Position numbers and translations under genes: made by a program. Below the pieces are notes generated by a model. It worked only from the letters and a program-made list of their open reading frames with translations, was not told the origin of the DNA and did no database searches. Shown piece after piece: positions 1-7,743 of a stretch of DNA of 29,712 nucleotides (its first letter is position 1; every line of letters begins with the position of its first letter). Source of the stretch: JBBSGD01 sp038254435 (GTDB taxonomy: Bacteria; Actinomycetota; CADDZG01; WHSQ01); the NCBI GenBank assembly GCA_038254435.1, contig JBBSGD010000024.1:1-29712 (forward strand), given 5' to 3'.

Positions 1-1
1 C

Positions 2-403
2 CTGCAGCTGCCCATCAACCGGCCTAAGGCTGCCGTCAACAGCTACAACAAAGACGGGGCTATGCGCTACACGCACAGCGGGAATCAGCCGGTCTACGCG
101 CCGAACAGCTTCGGGGGCCCGCAAGCCGAAACGCAGCGTGGAGCCGAGGTCCGAGGCTGGGACGTAGGCGGCGAGATCGTGCGCAGCGCGGCAACTCTTC
201 GCAGCGAGGATGATGACTTCGTGCAAGCCGGGAACCTGTGGCGCGAGGTGCTGTCGGACACGGACCGCGATCACCTCATCGGCAACATCGCCGGGCACAT
301 GCAAGACGTCGACAGGGACATTCAGGAGCGCCAGATCGAGCACTTCCGCCGCGCCGATCCCGATTACGGCGCGCGCGTAGCCAAGGAATTGGGTTCCGGC
401 TGA
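2..403 (+). CDS. katA: Haem catalase, C-terminal part (5' end outside window)
   Basis: Decomposes hydrogen peroxide to water and oxygen. Only the last 133 residues are present, and the frame is open from base 2. The opening residues LQLPINRP, followed by NKDGAMR and then NSFGGPQ, are the conserved stretch of monofunctional haem catalases that follows the haem-binding core. The haem pocket and catalytic His/Asn lie upstream of the window. The remaining tail is helical (DDFVQAGNLWREVL, then HMQDVDRDIQERQIEHF) and ends soon after DPDYGARVAKELG. This length fits a small-subunit catalase without the C-terminal flavodoxin-like domain of large-subunit enzymes. The internal ATG at 62 is not the real start, because homology continues upstream of it. 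The family call is firm; the gene symbol is generic. Confidence 0.93.
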   Translation: MQLPINRPKAAVNSYNKDGAMRYTHSGNQPVYAPNSFGGPQAETQRGAEVRGWDVGGEIVRSAATLRSEDDDFVQAGNLWREVLSDTDRDHLIGNIAGHMQDVDRDIQERQIEHFRRADPDYGARVAKELGSG

Positions 404-404
404 G

Positions 405-426
405 GCCCCGTCCGGCGAGGCGGGGC
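405..426 (+). terminator. Possible GC-rich terminator hairpin after the catalase
   Basis: GCCCCG (405-410) pairs with CGGGGC (421-426) around a 10-nt loop directly after the catalase stop. There is no T run behind it, so intrinsic termination is doubtful. Confidence 0.25.
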
Positions 427-449
427 AGGGTCGTGCCGTAAGCAAGGGC

Positions 450-1421
450 ATGATGAGAGCACCACTCGTGGTGGATACCGACCCGGGCCTCGACGACGCG
501 CTTGCCCTTTTCTATCTAGCGGGCCTCGATCACTGGGACCTGCGGGCGATCACGACGGTCGCAGGCAACGTCCCGGTCGAGCGCGCGTGGGTAAACGCAA
601 CGAGCATCGCGGCCGTCATGGGCCTCGATGACGCGGTGCCCGTTTACCAGGGTTGTCCCAAGCCGCTGATGCGAGCGCTTCGCACGGCCCAGTGGCTGCA
701 CGGCGAGGACGGTCTCGGCGGGGTGCACTTGCCGGGCCCGGTTGCCCCGCCTCGCCCCGAGCACGCAGTCAATCAGATAGTCGAGCTCAGCCACCGGTTC
801 GCCGGCGAGCTCGAGATCATCGCATTGGGACCGCTGACCAATCTCGCCGCGGCGCTTGTCCTTGACCCCGCCGTCGCCACGCGGGTCAAGAGCCTGGTGT
901 TCATGGGCGGTGCGGCGCGCTCTCCGGGCAACGTGACCCCGTCGGCCGAGTTCAACGTGTGGGTCGATCCCGAAGCCGCCAACATCGTCGTCGGCAGCGG
1001 GATTCCCTACACGATGGTAGGCCTCGACGTGACGGACAAGACGCTGCTCGGCCCCGGTGAGGCGGCGCTGATCGAGCCCCTTACGCCGGCGACGCGCTTT
1101 GTGCGCGCCGTGCTCGACTACTACTTAACTGGATACGAAGGCAGCGGGCGCGCCGAGTGTGCGCTGCACGACCCCTTCGCCGTTGGGGTGGCGGCTCGCC
1201 CGGGATGGGTCCACGCCGCTCCAGGCAGGGTGACCGTCGAGACCGCAAGCGCCCTTCACAGCGGCAAGACAGACTTCTTTCCCGACTACGGGGGCACTGC
1301 CGAGCCCGGCTCGGGCTCGGGTCTGGTGGCGCTCGACATCGCCGAGGTGGGCTTCGCTCAGCACTTCATCAGGGTCCTGCTGCACGGCGGAGATGGACCT
1401 GTTGAGAGCGCTCGCCAATGA
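450..1421 (+). CDS. Inosine/uridine-preferring nucleoside hydrolase
   Basis: Hydrolyses the N-glycosidic bond of ribonucleosides to free base and ribose in the cytoplasm. At 323 aa it has the usual family length. The N-terminal motif VVDTDPGLDDALAL (residues 7-20) is the calcium- and ribose-binding DTDPGxDDA signature of the IUNH family. GPLTNLAAAL, FMGGAA and EFNVWVDPEAA are the other conserved blocks, and CALHDPFAVG near residue 240 carries the expected late His-Asp pair. Base preference (purine, pyrimidine or mixed) cannot be read from sequence. Its stop overlaps the ribokinase start by 4 bp (ATGA at 1418-1421), so the ribose released here is probably phosphorylated by the next gene product. 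Two ATGs are tandem at 450 and 453; only a weak AAGGG lies upstream. Confidence 0.92.
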   Translation: MMRAPLVVDTDPGLDDALALFYLAGLDHWDLRAITTVAGNVPVERAWVNATSIAAVMGLDDAVPVYQGCPKPLMRALRTAQWLHGEDGLGGVHLPGPVAPPRPEHAVNQIVELSHRFAGELEIIALGPLTNLAAALVLDPAVATRVKSLVFMGGAARSPGNVTPSAEFNVWVDPEAANIVVGSGIPYTMVGLDVTDKTLLGPGEAALIEPLTPATRFVRAVLDYYLTGYEGSGRAECALHDPFAVGVAARPGWVHAAPGRVTVETASALHSGKTDFFPDYGGTAEPGSGSGLVALDIAEVGFAQHFIRVLLHGGDGPVESARQ

Positions 1422-2335
1422 CTGCGCTCGGACGAGCAGGAGCCCCGGCAATAGCAGTCGTGGGAAGCCTCAACCTGGACATCGTCGTCCCGGTCCGCAG
1501 CCTGCCGCGGCCGGGCGAGACGGTGCTCGGCGGCTACGCACGCCGGGGTTGCGGTGGTAAGGGCGCCAACCAAGCCGTGGCAGCCGCGCGCCTGGGTCAG
1601 AGCGTCGCGATGATCGGCAGGGTGGGCGACGACGAACCGGGCCGCGTCCTAAGAGATGCCCTCGCCACGGAGCGAGTGGACGTGTCGCGAGTAGCGGTCA
1701 CCCGCGACGCTCCTACCGGGGTCGCCCTGATTGCCGTCGACGAGAGCGGAGAGAACACGATAGTTGTGAGCCCCGGCGCCAACGAGCGCCTGTCGTCTAA
1801 GGACGTTGGGGACGCGGCGCGCTGCCTGGAGCAAGCCGGCGCACTCTTGGTGCAGCTCGAGGTGCCGCTCGCCGCCGTTGCCGCGGCAGTCGCGGCCTCC
1901 AGCGGAATCGTCATCCTCAACCCGGCGCCCGCCGCCGTCCTCGAGGAGGGCTTGCTCGCGAGCGTGGACGTGCTGGTCCCCAACCGCAGCGAGCTGGCGA
2001 GGCTTGCCGGCAAGGAGGAGACGACGGACCTCGCCAGCCTGCGCGCCATGGCGGCCGGCCTGGCCGGGCCGGGCGCGGTGGTCGTGACGCTCGGGGCAAA
2101 CGGCGCCCTCGTCGTCGAGGAAAGAGGGGCAATCCACATCCCGCCGACGCCGGTAGAAGCCGTCGACGCAACGGGAGCCGGGGACTGCTTCTGCGGGGCT
2201 CTCGCGGACGGCCTCGTGCGGGGCCTGTCGCTCGTTGAGGCGGCAGAGTGGGCAAGCCGGGCCGCCGCGGTGGCCATTACCAAGCCGGGAGCGCAGGGCT
2301 CGTTGCCGCGGCGGGCCGAAGTTGCTGCCCTTTGA
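1418..2335 (+). CDS. rbsK: Ribokinase (PfkB-family sugar kinase)
   Basis: Phosphorylates ribose with ATP to ribose-5-phosphate. At 305 aa it has a typical ribokinase length. VVGSLNLDIVVPV near the start is the substrate-binding strand. GCGGKGANQAVAAARLG is the glycine-rich PfkB signature 1, and DATGAGDCFCGALADGL near the C-terminus is PfkB signature 2 with the catalytic Asp in GAGD. NPAPA and VPNRSELARL are further ribokinase blocks. It is translationally coupled to the nucleoside hydrolase by a 4-bp overlap, giving a complete nucleoside > ribose > ribose-5-phosphate salvage step. Another PfkB sugar kinase is possible, but the context favours ribose. Confidence 0.9.
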   Translation: MTALGRAGAPAIAVVGSLNLDIVVPVRSLPRPGETVLGGYARRGCGGKGANQAVAAARLGQSVAMIGRVGDDEPGRVLRDALATERVDVSRVAVTRDAPTGVALIAVDESGENTIVVSPGANERLSSKDVGDAARCLEQAGALLVQLEVPLAAVAAAVAASSGIVILNPAPAAVLEEGLLASVDVLVPNRSELARLAGKEETTDLASLRAMAAGLAGPGAVVVTLGANGALVVEERGAIHIPPTPVEAVDATGAGDCFCGALADGLVRGLSLVEAAEWASRAAAVAITKPGAQGSLPRRAEVAAL

Positions 2336-2535
2336 ATCCTCGCTACGATCGCACCCCGGTGCGACCCGATCTTCTGCGCAAAGCTTGAGCCTCCCGCGAG
2401 CAAGGGGACCGACAACGAGGGGTGGGGGCTGCTGTCGTCTCCCCCGTATAGGGCGGTGCCTTCACCTGCTCGGGGGGTTACGCCTTCGAGATACCCGTGT
2501 TCACATCTGTCGTGAGCTGTTGATTTTGTCAATAG
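2336..2535 (+). other. GC-rich leader region upstream of the GGDEF-EAL gene
   Basis: This 200-bp intergenic stretch contains a short perfect hairpin, CGCAC/GTGCG, at 2350-2363 just after rbsK. It also holds a GGGGG...CCCCC pairing at about 2427-2449 and a second G-run near 2474. It may be a structured 5' leader or simply G/C-rich spacer. I could not fit it convincingly to a known riboswitch class. Confidence 0.3.
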
Positions 2536-4368
2536 ATGTCGGGGCGTGAGTACCTGGTGCCGGGGCAGAAATCCCCGGATCGTGGGAGCAGTGGGCGGAT
2601 GGGAGAGCAGCAGGTGAGCGATTCAACGAGTGTCTTTGTGGCCGCTGCTCCGAGCTACGCGGGCCACGACGCCCCGCAGAGGCTGCTGTTGGTGGAGGAC
2701 AGCCCCGAGTACGCGCTGCTCACCGAGCAACTTCTGCACTCCCATCTGGGCGCGCAGGTCGAGGTAAGGGTGTGTGAATCGCTGGCGGCGGCGGACCGAG
2801 CGCTGTCGGATGAGGAGCCCGACTGCGTCTTGCTCGACCTCTCGCTTCCCGACGTCGGCGGGCTGGAAGCCGTCACAGGAATGCACTCGGCGGCGCCCGA
2901 GGTGCCCATCGTGGTCTTGAGCGGAAGCGACGACGAGGCGCTCGCGGTACTTGCGGTGAAGGAGGGGGCGCAGGACTACCTCGTCAAGCACCGTGTCGAA
3001 GCCGACATGCTGGTGCGGGCCATCCGTTATGCGATCGAGCGCAAGCAGAGCGAGCTAATGATTGCTCGCCAAGCCCTCGTCGACCCGCTTACCGGGCTGC
3101 CCAATCGCGCTGTGCTGGTCGACCGCCTGCACCTCGCCTTGGCGCGAGTCGAGCGCTCGGATGACTGCCTGGCGGTGCTCTTCGTCGACCTCGATCGCTT
3201 CAAGATCATCAACGACAGCCTTGGTCACCTCGCCGGCGATGACGCGCTGCGTGAGGTGGCGAAAAGACTTGTCGGCGCGGTCCGCCCGAGCGATACCGTC
3301 GTCCGCTTCGGCGGCGACGAGTTCGTTGTGCTGTGCGACGGTGTCGGGTCGCAAGAGCAGGCCGAGCGGGTCGCCGAGCGGATCTGCAAGGAGCTGGCCC
3401 AGCCGCTGACGCTGGGCGAGCGCGAGCTGGTAGTCGCGGGCAGCATCGGGATCGCCTTCAGCGCCGACCAAAGCGTCACCGGCGATCAGCTGATCCGGGT
3501 GGCCGACCAAGCGATGTTTCGCGCCAAGCAGCGCGGTTCCTCATGGGAGCTCGCCGGTCCGGCGACCGGGGCCCTGCCGAGCAGAGGCCTCGAGATCCAG
3601 GCCGAGCTGAGGCGCGCGCTCGAGCGAGTGGAGTTCCAACTTCACTACCAACCACAGATGGACCTGTTGACCCAACGAGTCAGCGGCGTCGAGGCGCTCT
3701 TGCGCTGGAAGCACCCGCAGCGTGGTCTCGTCCTGCCGGATGAGTTCATCCCCGAGGCCGAGCAGAGCGGTTTGATCGTGGCGATCGGCGAGTGGGTCAT
3801 TGCCGAGGCCTGCCGGCAGCTTGGCGGCTGGCGCCGGGCAGGGCTCTGCGAGGACGAGCTCGTGATGAGCCTCAACCTGTCACCGCGCCAGCTTGCCGAC
3901 AAGCGCTTGGTGGACATCATCGACGAGAGCCTCACTGGAAACGCGATCCCACCCGAGCGGCTCTGCCTGGAAATCACCGAAAGCACCGTGGCGGCGGATC
4001 CCGAGCGCGCGGCGCGCACGCTGCTCGCTATCAAGGAGCTGGGAGCGCAGCTGGCGATCGACGACTTCGGTACCGGCCACTCGTCGCTGGCGGTGCTCGC
4101 CCGCCACCCCCTGGACGTGCTGAAGATAGATCAGTCCTTCGTCGTCCCGCTCGGAGTGAGCCTGAGGCCGCGACGGCTTTTCGGCGCAATCGTGGGAGTT
4201 GCGCGTGCTCTCACCCTGGGCACCGTGGCGGAGGGAATCGAGCGACAGGAGCAGCTTGCCGCAGTCGCGGAGGTCGGGTGCGGGGCCGCACAGGGCTTCC
4301 TCCTCGCGAGGCCCGCCCCGGGAACGACCGTGGGCCCATCCCTGAGGCTCCCACTGGCTGCCATGTGA
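2536..4368 (+). CDS. REC-GGDEF-EAL response regulator for cyclic-di-GMP turnover
   Basis: A 610-aa soluble signalling protein with three domains. The receiver domain (about 48-165) has acidic VEDS at 53-56, phospho-acceptor D101 in LLDLSLPD, and K151. The GGDEF domain (about 180-335) has an intact GGDEF at 259-263 and an RPSD inhibitory I-site at 250-253, exactly five residues upstream. The EAL domain (about 352-595) has EAL at 386-388, NLSP, EITES, DDFGTG at 509-514, KID at 530-532 and AEGIE. Both catalytic motifs look intact, so it may both make and degrade c-di-GMP, with phosphorylation biasing the balance. No partner kinase is adjacent. ATG 2536 gives the longest form. ATG 2599, or GTG 2614 with a GGGAG six bases upstream, is a better-supported start and would remove a low-complexity N-terminus. 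Confidence 0.93.
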   Translation: MSGREYLVPGQKSPDRGSSGRMGEQQVSDSTSVFVAAAPSYAGHDAPQRLLLVEDSPEYALLTEQLLHSHLGAQVEVRVCESLAAADRALSDEEPDCVLLDLSLPDVGGLEAVTGMHSAAPEVPIVVLSGSDDEALAVLAVKEGAQDYLVKHRVEADMLVRAIRYAIERKQSELMIARQALVDPLTGLPNRAVLVDRLHLALARVERSDDCLAVLFVDLDRFKIINDSLGHLAGDDALREVAKRLVGAVRPSDTVVRFGGDEFVVLCDGVGSQEQAERVAERICKELAQPLTLGERELVVAGSIGIAFSADQSVTGDQLIRVADQAMFRAKQRGSSWELAGPATGALPSRGLEIQAELRRALERVEFQLHYQPQMDLLTQRVSGVEALLRWKHPQRGLVLPDEFIPEAEQSGLIVAIGEWVIAEACRQLGGWRRAGLCEDELVMSLNLSPRQLADKRLVDIIDESLTGNAIPPERLCLEITESTVAADPERAARTLLAIKELGAQLAIDDFGTGHSSLAVLARHPLDVLKIDQSFVVPLGVSLRPRRLFGAIVGVARALTLGTVAEGIERQEQLAAVAEVGCGAAQGFLLARPAPGTTVGPSLRLPLAAM

Positions 4369-4374
4369 TGCCTC

Positions 4375-5121
4375 TCACATTCGTCGCGGGACGCGGTGGC
4401 GCATCCACACGTTCGGCTCCCAGTACGAGCCGGTGTCCGCCTCGACGTCGATGTCGAGCGGGGCGAGCCCGCGCGGGAAGACGTACGTTCCGGTGACCGG
4501 AAAACGCATCTCGGTCCACGCCTCCCACTCAGACACCGCCCCCGTTATGCGCAGAGAGTGAGGGGCCGGGGCGATCTGGTCTGCGCCGGAGCGGTGGTGG
4601 ACCCTTATCCATGGATCGAACGGGAGACCGTCGTCCCGCTTCCAGCTCGCGTAGCTCTCGATTGAGGCGAGTGGGTAGCGCTCTTTCCAGTTCGGACGGA
4701 CCGGAGCAATGAGATCGTTCAGGCCGTGAGCCGCCGCGAGTGTCGTCATGGCTCGCAGCATGACTCGGCTGAGTCCCGCTCCCTGGCCCCCGGGAGGGAT
4801 CTCGATGGCGAGTACGCACAAGACGTTGTGGCCATTTTTGCCCTCGAAGCCCTGCTCGATGGCGGCGTCGATCCCGGCAGGGATGTCGCCGGGCACGCCG
4901 TTCCATCTGCACGGAATGGCGTGACCCTCGGCCAGCACCTTGTCGCCGACCTCCTCGCACAGCACGAGCTGGTACTCGGGCCACTCATCGTAGAGACGTG
5001 GCCAGTAGAGGTTGAGGATGTCGCCGTGCTTGTTGTACTCCGGCCACACATCGCCCGCCAGAGCGTCCCAGCGGTCCGCCAGCTCCGGCCGTTCGGCGTG
5101 GGTGATCACGCGCGTCTCCAT
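4375..5121 (-). CDS. GNAT-like acyltransferase
   Basis: Predicted 248-aa cytoplasmic protein. IPPGGQGAGLSRVMLRAM in the middle resembles GNAT motif A, the acetyl-CoA pyrophosphate loop (Q/RxxGxG/A). It is flanked by an N-terminal half rich in aromatic and acidic residues (DVWPEYNKHGDILNLYWP). The substrate is unknown. The reading frame stays open to 5391, but upstream residues are Arg/Ser-rich and look non-coding; METRVITHAERPELADRWD marks the natural N-terminus, so ATG 5121 is chosen. No strong Shine-Dalgarno is seen. It is convergent with the GGDEF-EAL gene, with six bases between the stops. The fold assignment is moderately certain and the function is not. Confidence 0.72.
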   Translation of the reverse strand: METRVITHAERPELADRWDALAGDVWPEYNKHGDILNLYWPRLYDEWPEYQLVLCEEVGDKVLAEGHAIPCRWNGVPGDIPAGIDAAIEQGFEGKNGHNVLCVLAIEIPPGGQGAGLSRVMLRAMTTLAAAHGLNDLIAPVRPNWKERYPLASIESYASWKRDDGLPFDPWIRVHHRSGADQIAPAPHSLRITGAVSEWEAWTEMRFPVTGTYVFPRGLAPLDIDVEADTGSYWEPNVWMRHRVPRRM

Positions 5122-5322
5122 CACCGACACGCTACTAGCCCCGCATCTTCCGATGCCCCTCGGCAGGCAGCCGAACCGCGATTGCCCACACGGATGACTG
5201 CGCTCCACACGAGCGGCCGGAACCATGTCGTGCGCTTCGAATGCAACCGAACTGTGACCCACCAGACTTGCCCGCACCCGGCGCATCTCCCGGACAAACA
5301 AGCCGGGCACGGGCAGAGACCG

Positions 5323-5384
5323 AGGAGGCACAATGGGGCTTGCCAATCTTCCAACGAAAGCGAGCAGATGCCCGACATATTGAC
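5323..5384 (+). other. Possible 16-codon leader ORF with a strong ribosome-binding site
   Basis: GAGGAGG at 5323-5329 is the best Shine-Dalgarno in this area and stands just before ATG 5334. That ATG opens a 16-codon frame ending at TGA 5382-5384. The frame overlaps the start of the ABM-domain gene (ATG 5368) in another phase. It could be a leader peptide coupling translation into the ABM gene. Alternatively, a small indel may have separated this start from its gene. Confidence 0.35.
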
Positions 5385-5655
5385 TTCCCACTGGCAGGCG
5401 AAGCCGGGGATGGAGGACGAGCTTGCCCGCGTGCTGGCGTCCCTCGCGGAGGAGTCTCGTTCCGAGGGGGGAAACGTGGCGTTCGTGGTCGCGCGATCAC
5501 CCATCGATCGAGGCTGCTTCTTCGTCTTCGAGTACTACGACGACGAAGAAGCGATTCGCGAGCACGCGGCCAGTGAGCACTTCGATCGTTACGCACGACG
5601 CGAGGCGCCGCCGCTTCTGGCGACGGAGCGCTCGGAGGCCTGGGAGTCTCTGTGA
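5368..5655 (+). CDS. Small ABM-domain protein (YgiN-type antibiotic biosynthesis monooxygenase fold)
   Basis: A 95-aa protein with the dimeric alpha/beta-barrel ABM signature. Conserved features are an N-terminal W-x-AKPGMEDEL strand-helix, an arginine-containing VVARSPIDRG turn, the core FVFEYYDDEEAIREHAASEHF with its typical E-x-Y...A-x-x-x-H...S-x-H-F spacing, and a hydrophobic C-terminus. Family members include quinol monooxygenases and haem-degrading enzymes; the substrate here is unknown. The Shine-Dalgarno at this start is weak, and translation may be coupled to the leader ORF starting at 5334. The gene is divergent from the GNAT-like gene and convergent with the flavin reductase. Confidence 0.8.
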   Translation: MPDILTSHWQAKPGMEDELARVLASLAEESRSEGGNVAFVVARSPIDRGCFFVFEYYDDEEAIREHAASEHFDRYARREAPPLLATERSEAWESL

Positions 5656-5712
5656 GCTCGCGTGGACGACTCCGGCGGGTGCATCGCATCCCTCGAGGCT
5701 AGAACGCGTCGA

Positions 5713-7071
5713 TCAGCCGAGCTCTCCGAGCGCGTCCTCGAGCCCTCGCACAAAGGTCGGGTACGGGTAGATCAGCTCCTTGAGCGCGGCCACGGGAATC
5801 CCTTGCTTGACTGCGAGCGTCACGAGGCCGATTACCTCACCCGCTGCCGGACCCATCACGGACCCTCCCACGAGCACGCCCGACTTGCGGTCGGCTATGA
5901 GCTTGGCAACCCCCTTGGCCGCCCCCGGGCCGTGTATCCAGCCGCGCGCCGAAGAGGACGTCGGCGCCGTTCCAATGGCGACGTCGAGACCCTGCTCGTG
6001 CGCCTGGGCTTGCGAGAGCCCGACGCTGGCGACCTCGGGATCGGTGAACGTGACGCGCGGCACCGCCCTGTAGTCGGCGGGCTCGTGCTCATCGCCGAGG
6101 ATATCGGCAGCCGCGATGCGTCCTTGGTAGACGGCGACATGGGTGAACTGACCCTTCCCGGTGATGTCTCCGACCGCCCAGACGCCCTCGGCTGCCCGAA
6201 GGTGCTCGTCGACCTCGATCGTGAGCGCGTCGGCGTCGAGCCCGATCGAGGCGACGCCGAGAGCGTCGAGATTGGAGCGGCGCCCCGTCGCAACGAGGAG
6301 CTTTTGCGCGCTCACGGTTTGACCGTCCTCGAGCGTCGCTTGAATGCCGTCACCACCCTGCGCTACCGACTTCGCTCCGACTCCGCTGACGACGGTGATT
6401 CCCTGATCCTGAAGAACCTCGGCCAGCGCCTGTCCGTTCTCGGGCTCCTCGAGCGGCAGGATGTGCGGAGCCATCTCGATCAGGGTGACGCTCGCTCCGA
6501 AGCGGTTGTAGACCTGCGCCAGCTCAACCCCGATGGGGCCGCCGCCGAAGACCAGCAGCGATCTGGGTATCTGTGTGGCTTCGATGGCTTCCCGGTTCGT
6601 CCAGTAGTCGATGTCCGGCAAACCGTCTATGGGAGGGATCGAAGGCTCGCCGCCCGCCGCGATAACGATCGCTCGCCTCGTCTCGTAGCGCCTGCCGTCG
6701 ACCTCGAGCGAGTTGTGCGACGTCACGCGCGCCGCCCCCCGCACGAAGGATGTGCCCTTGTCCTCGTGGCGCTCGACTGCCGCGGTGTCGTCCCAGCCGG
6801 CCGTCGCCTCCCTGACCCGCTCGGACACCGGACGCCAGCTGGGAGTTGTCCTTGCCGCGCCGGCGAGCGTGCCTACTCGATCCGCCTCGGCGAGGCTCAA
6901 GGCGGCGCGCAGCATCATCTTGGAGGGAATGCAGCCCCAATAGGGACACTCCCCGCCCACCAGCTTGCGCTCCACGGCAAGGACTTCGAGTCCGGCGTCG
7001 GCGGCTCGGCCCGCCACCTCCTCTCCGCCTACTCCCATGCCGATGACTGCCACATCGAATACCTCGACCAT
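5713..7071 (-). CDS. Flavin-dependent pyridine nucleotide-disulfide oxidoreductase (Lpd/MerA-like)
   Basis: A 452-aa FAD/NAD(P)-dependent enzyme of the class I disulfide reductase family. It has an FAD Rossmann motif GMGVGG (11-16), the redox-active pair C42/C47 in GGECPYWGCIPSK, an NAD(P) Rossmann motif VFGGGPIGVELAQ, the second FAD motif GVWAVGDITG and a C-terminal dimerisation domain. In dihydrolipoamide and glutathione reductases the C-terminus carries the base His in HPT; here the corresponding stretch reads IYPYPTFVRG, with no His. That is closer to mercuric reductase, but the C-terminal vicinal Cys pair and NmerA domain of MerA are also missing. The physiological oxidant is therefore open. 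AAGGAAG stands five bases before ATG 7071. It is the last gene of a likely MarR-CBS-reductase transcript. Confidence 0.87.
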   Translation of the reverse strand: MVEVFDVAVIGMGVGGEEVAGRAADAGLEVLAVERKLVGGECPYWGCIPSKMMLRAALSLAEADRVGTLAGAARTTPSWRPVSERVREATAGWDDTAAVERHEDKGTSFVRGAARVTSHNSLEVDGRRYETRRAIVIAAGGEPSIPPIDGLPDIDYWTNREAIEATQIPRSLLVFGGGPIGVELAQVYNRFGASVTLIEMAPHILPLEEPENGQALAEVLQDQGITVVSGVGAKSVAQGGDGIQATLEDGQTVSAQKLLVATGRRSNLDALGVASIGLDADALTIEVDEHLRAAEGVWAVGDITGKGQFTHVAVYQGRIAAADILGDEHEPADYRAVPRVTFTDPEVASVGLSQAQAHEQGLDVAIGTAPTSSSARGWIHGPGAAKGVAKLIADRKSGVLVGGSVMGPAAGEVIGLVTLAVKQGIPVAALKELIYPYPTFVRGLEDALGELG

Positions 7072-7134
7072 GCGGGCTTCCTTTCACTCGGCTTGTAATC
7101 GGCCTCTGTAAGCGATTGGGCCGAGCCGGCAAAA

Positions 7135-7686
7135 CTACTTGCCCTGATGGCCTCGGCGCGCGTCCGTCATGTCCGAGCCCACGATCACGGCAGGAGTGTT
7201 CAGGTCGACGGTGCGGCGAGGGAGACCGGCGAGAGCAGACAGGATGTCGCCGCGCGTGACGATGCCGGCAAGGCGCTCGCCTTCGACTATCGGAATGCGG
7301 TTAACGGCCTCGACTGCCATCACGTCGGCCAGGACCTGCACCGGTGTGCGGGCCCCGGCGACGATTGCCGGCGAGCTCATGATTTCTTTGGCCCTCCGAG
7401 CTGCGGTGTCGGCGCCGCGCTGCTTGAGGTCCGAGGTCGACCGAACCGGACGCCGCAGCGCCAGCCGGATGAGCGGGCCACCGAAGACGTGCGCGAGGTC
7501 GCGTTCGGACACGATGCCGACTACCTCGTCCTGCGCGTCCACGACCGGAAGACCCGACAGCTCGCGTGAGGCGAGGATCTCGGCGATTTCCTCGATGAAG
7601 GCCTCCTCGCGGCAGGCGATCCCCGGGCTCGACATGACGTCCTGGGCCAGCAGCCTCTCGACGTCGACGGAATCTTCGCTTGCCAC
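7135..7686 (-). CDS. Two-CBS-domain protein
   Basis: A 183-aa cytoplasmic protein made almost entirely of a Bateman module. CBS1 (about 15-75) runs from LLAQDVMSSPGIACREEAF to VVGIVSERDLAHVF. CBS2 (about 95-155) runs from AKEIMSSPAIVAGARTPV to LAGIVTRGDILSALAG. Each ends in the usual G-I-V-(S/T)-x-x-D turn that contacts adenine nucleotides. There is no catalytic partner domain, so it is probably a stand-alone sensor of AMP, ATP or SAM. GTG 7686 is set by AAGGAGAG five bases upstream. It sits between the MarR gene and the flavin reductase with gaps of about 60 bp, suggesting one transcript. Confidence 0.9.
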   Translation of the reverse strand: MASEDSVDVERLLAQDVMSSPGIACREEAFIEEIAEILASRELSGLPVVDAQDEVVGIVSERDLAHVFGGPLIRLALRRPVRSTSDLKQRGADTAARRAKEIMSSPAIVAGARTPVQVLADVMAVEAVNRIPIVEGERLAGIVTRGDILSALAGLPRRTVDLNTPAVIVGSDMTDARRGHQGK

Positions 7687-7743
7687 TGTGCTCTCCTTTT
7701 GGCGAGGATTGCGTGCGCGAGACTCTAATCGTCCCCCGCGAGG

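Noticed and set aside
1597..2532. Long minus-strand open frame opposite the ribokinase gene (311 codons)
   Set aside because: It is antisense to a clear ribokinase, rich in Ser/Arg/Ala/Pro without domain pattern, and typical of high-GC shadow frames.
2336..2535. Cyclic-di-GMP class I riboswitch before the GGDEF-EAL gene
   Set aside because: GCGCAAAGC near 2380 and a GGGGGTTAC further on recall conserved pieces, but the GNRA hairpin and its AAACC partner that should stand 5' of them are missing and the spacing is about 100 nt. An Infernal scan with the GEMM-I model would decide.
5713..7071. Mercuric reductase (merA)
   Set aside because: The core Cys pair fits, but there is no C-terminal vicinal Cys pair, no NmerA domain, and no mer operon gene nearby.
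5662..7098. Long plus-strand open frame (478 codons) opposite the flavin reductase
   Set aside because: Its translation is Arg/Asp/Gly-rich with no motifs, while the minus strand shows an unmistakable reductase.
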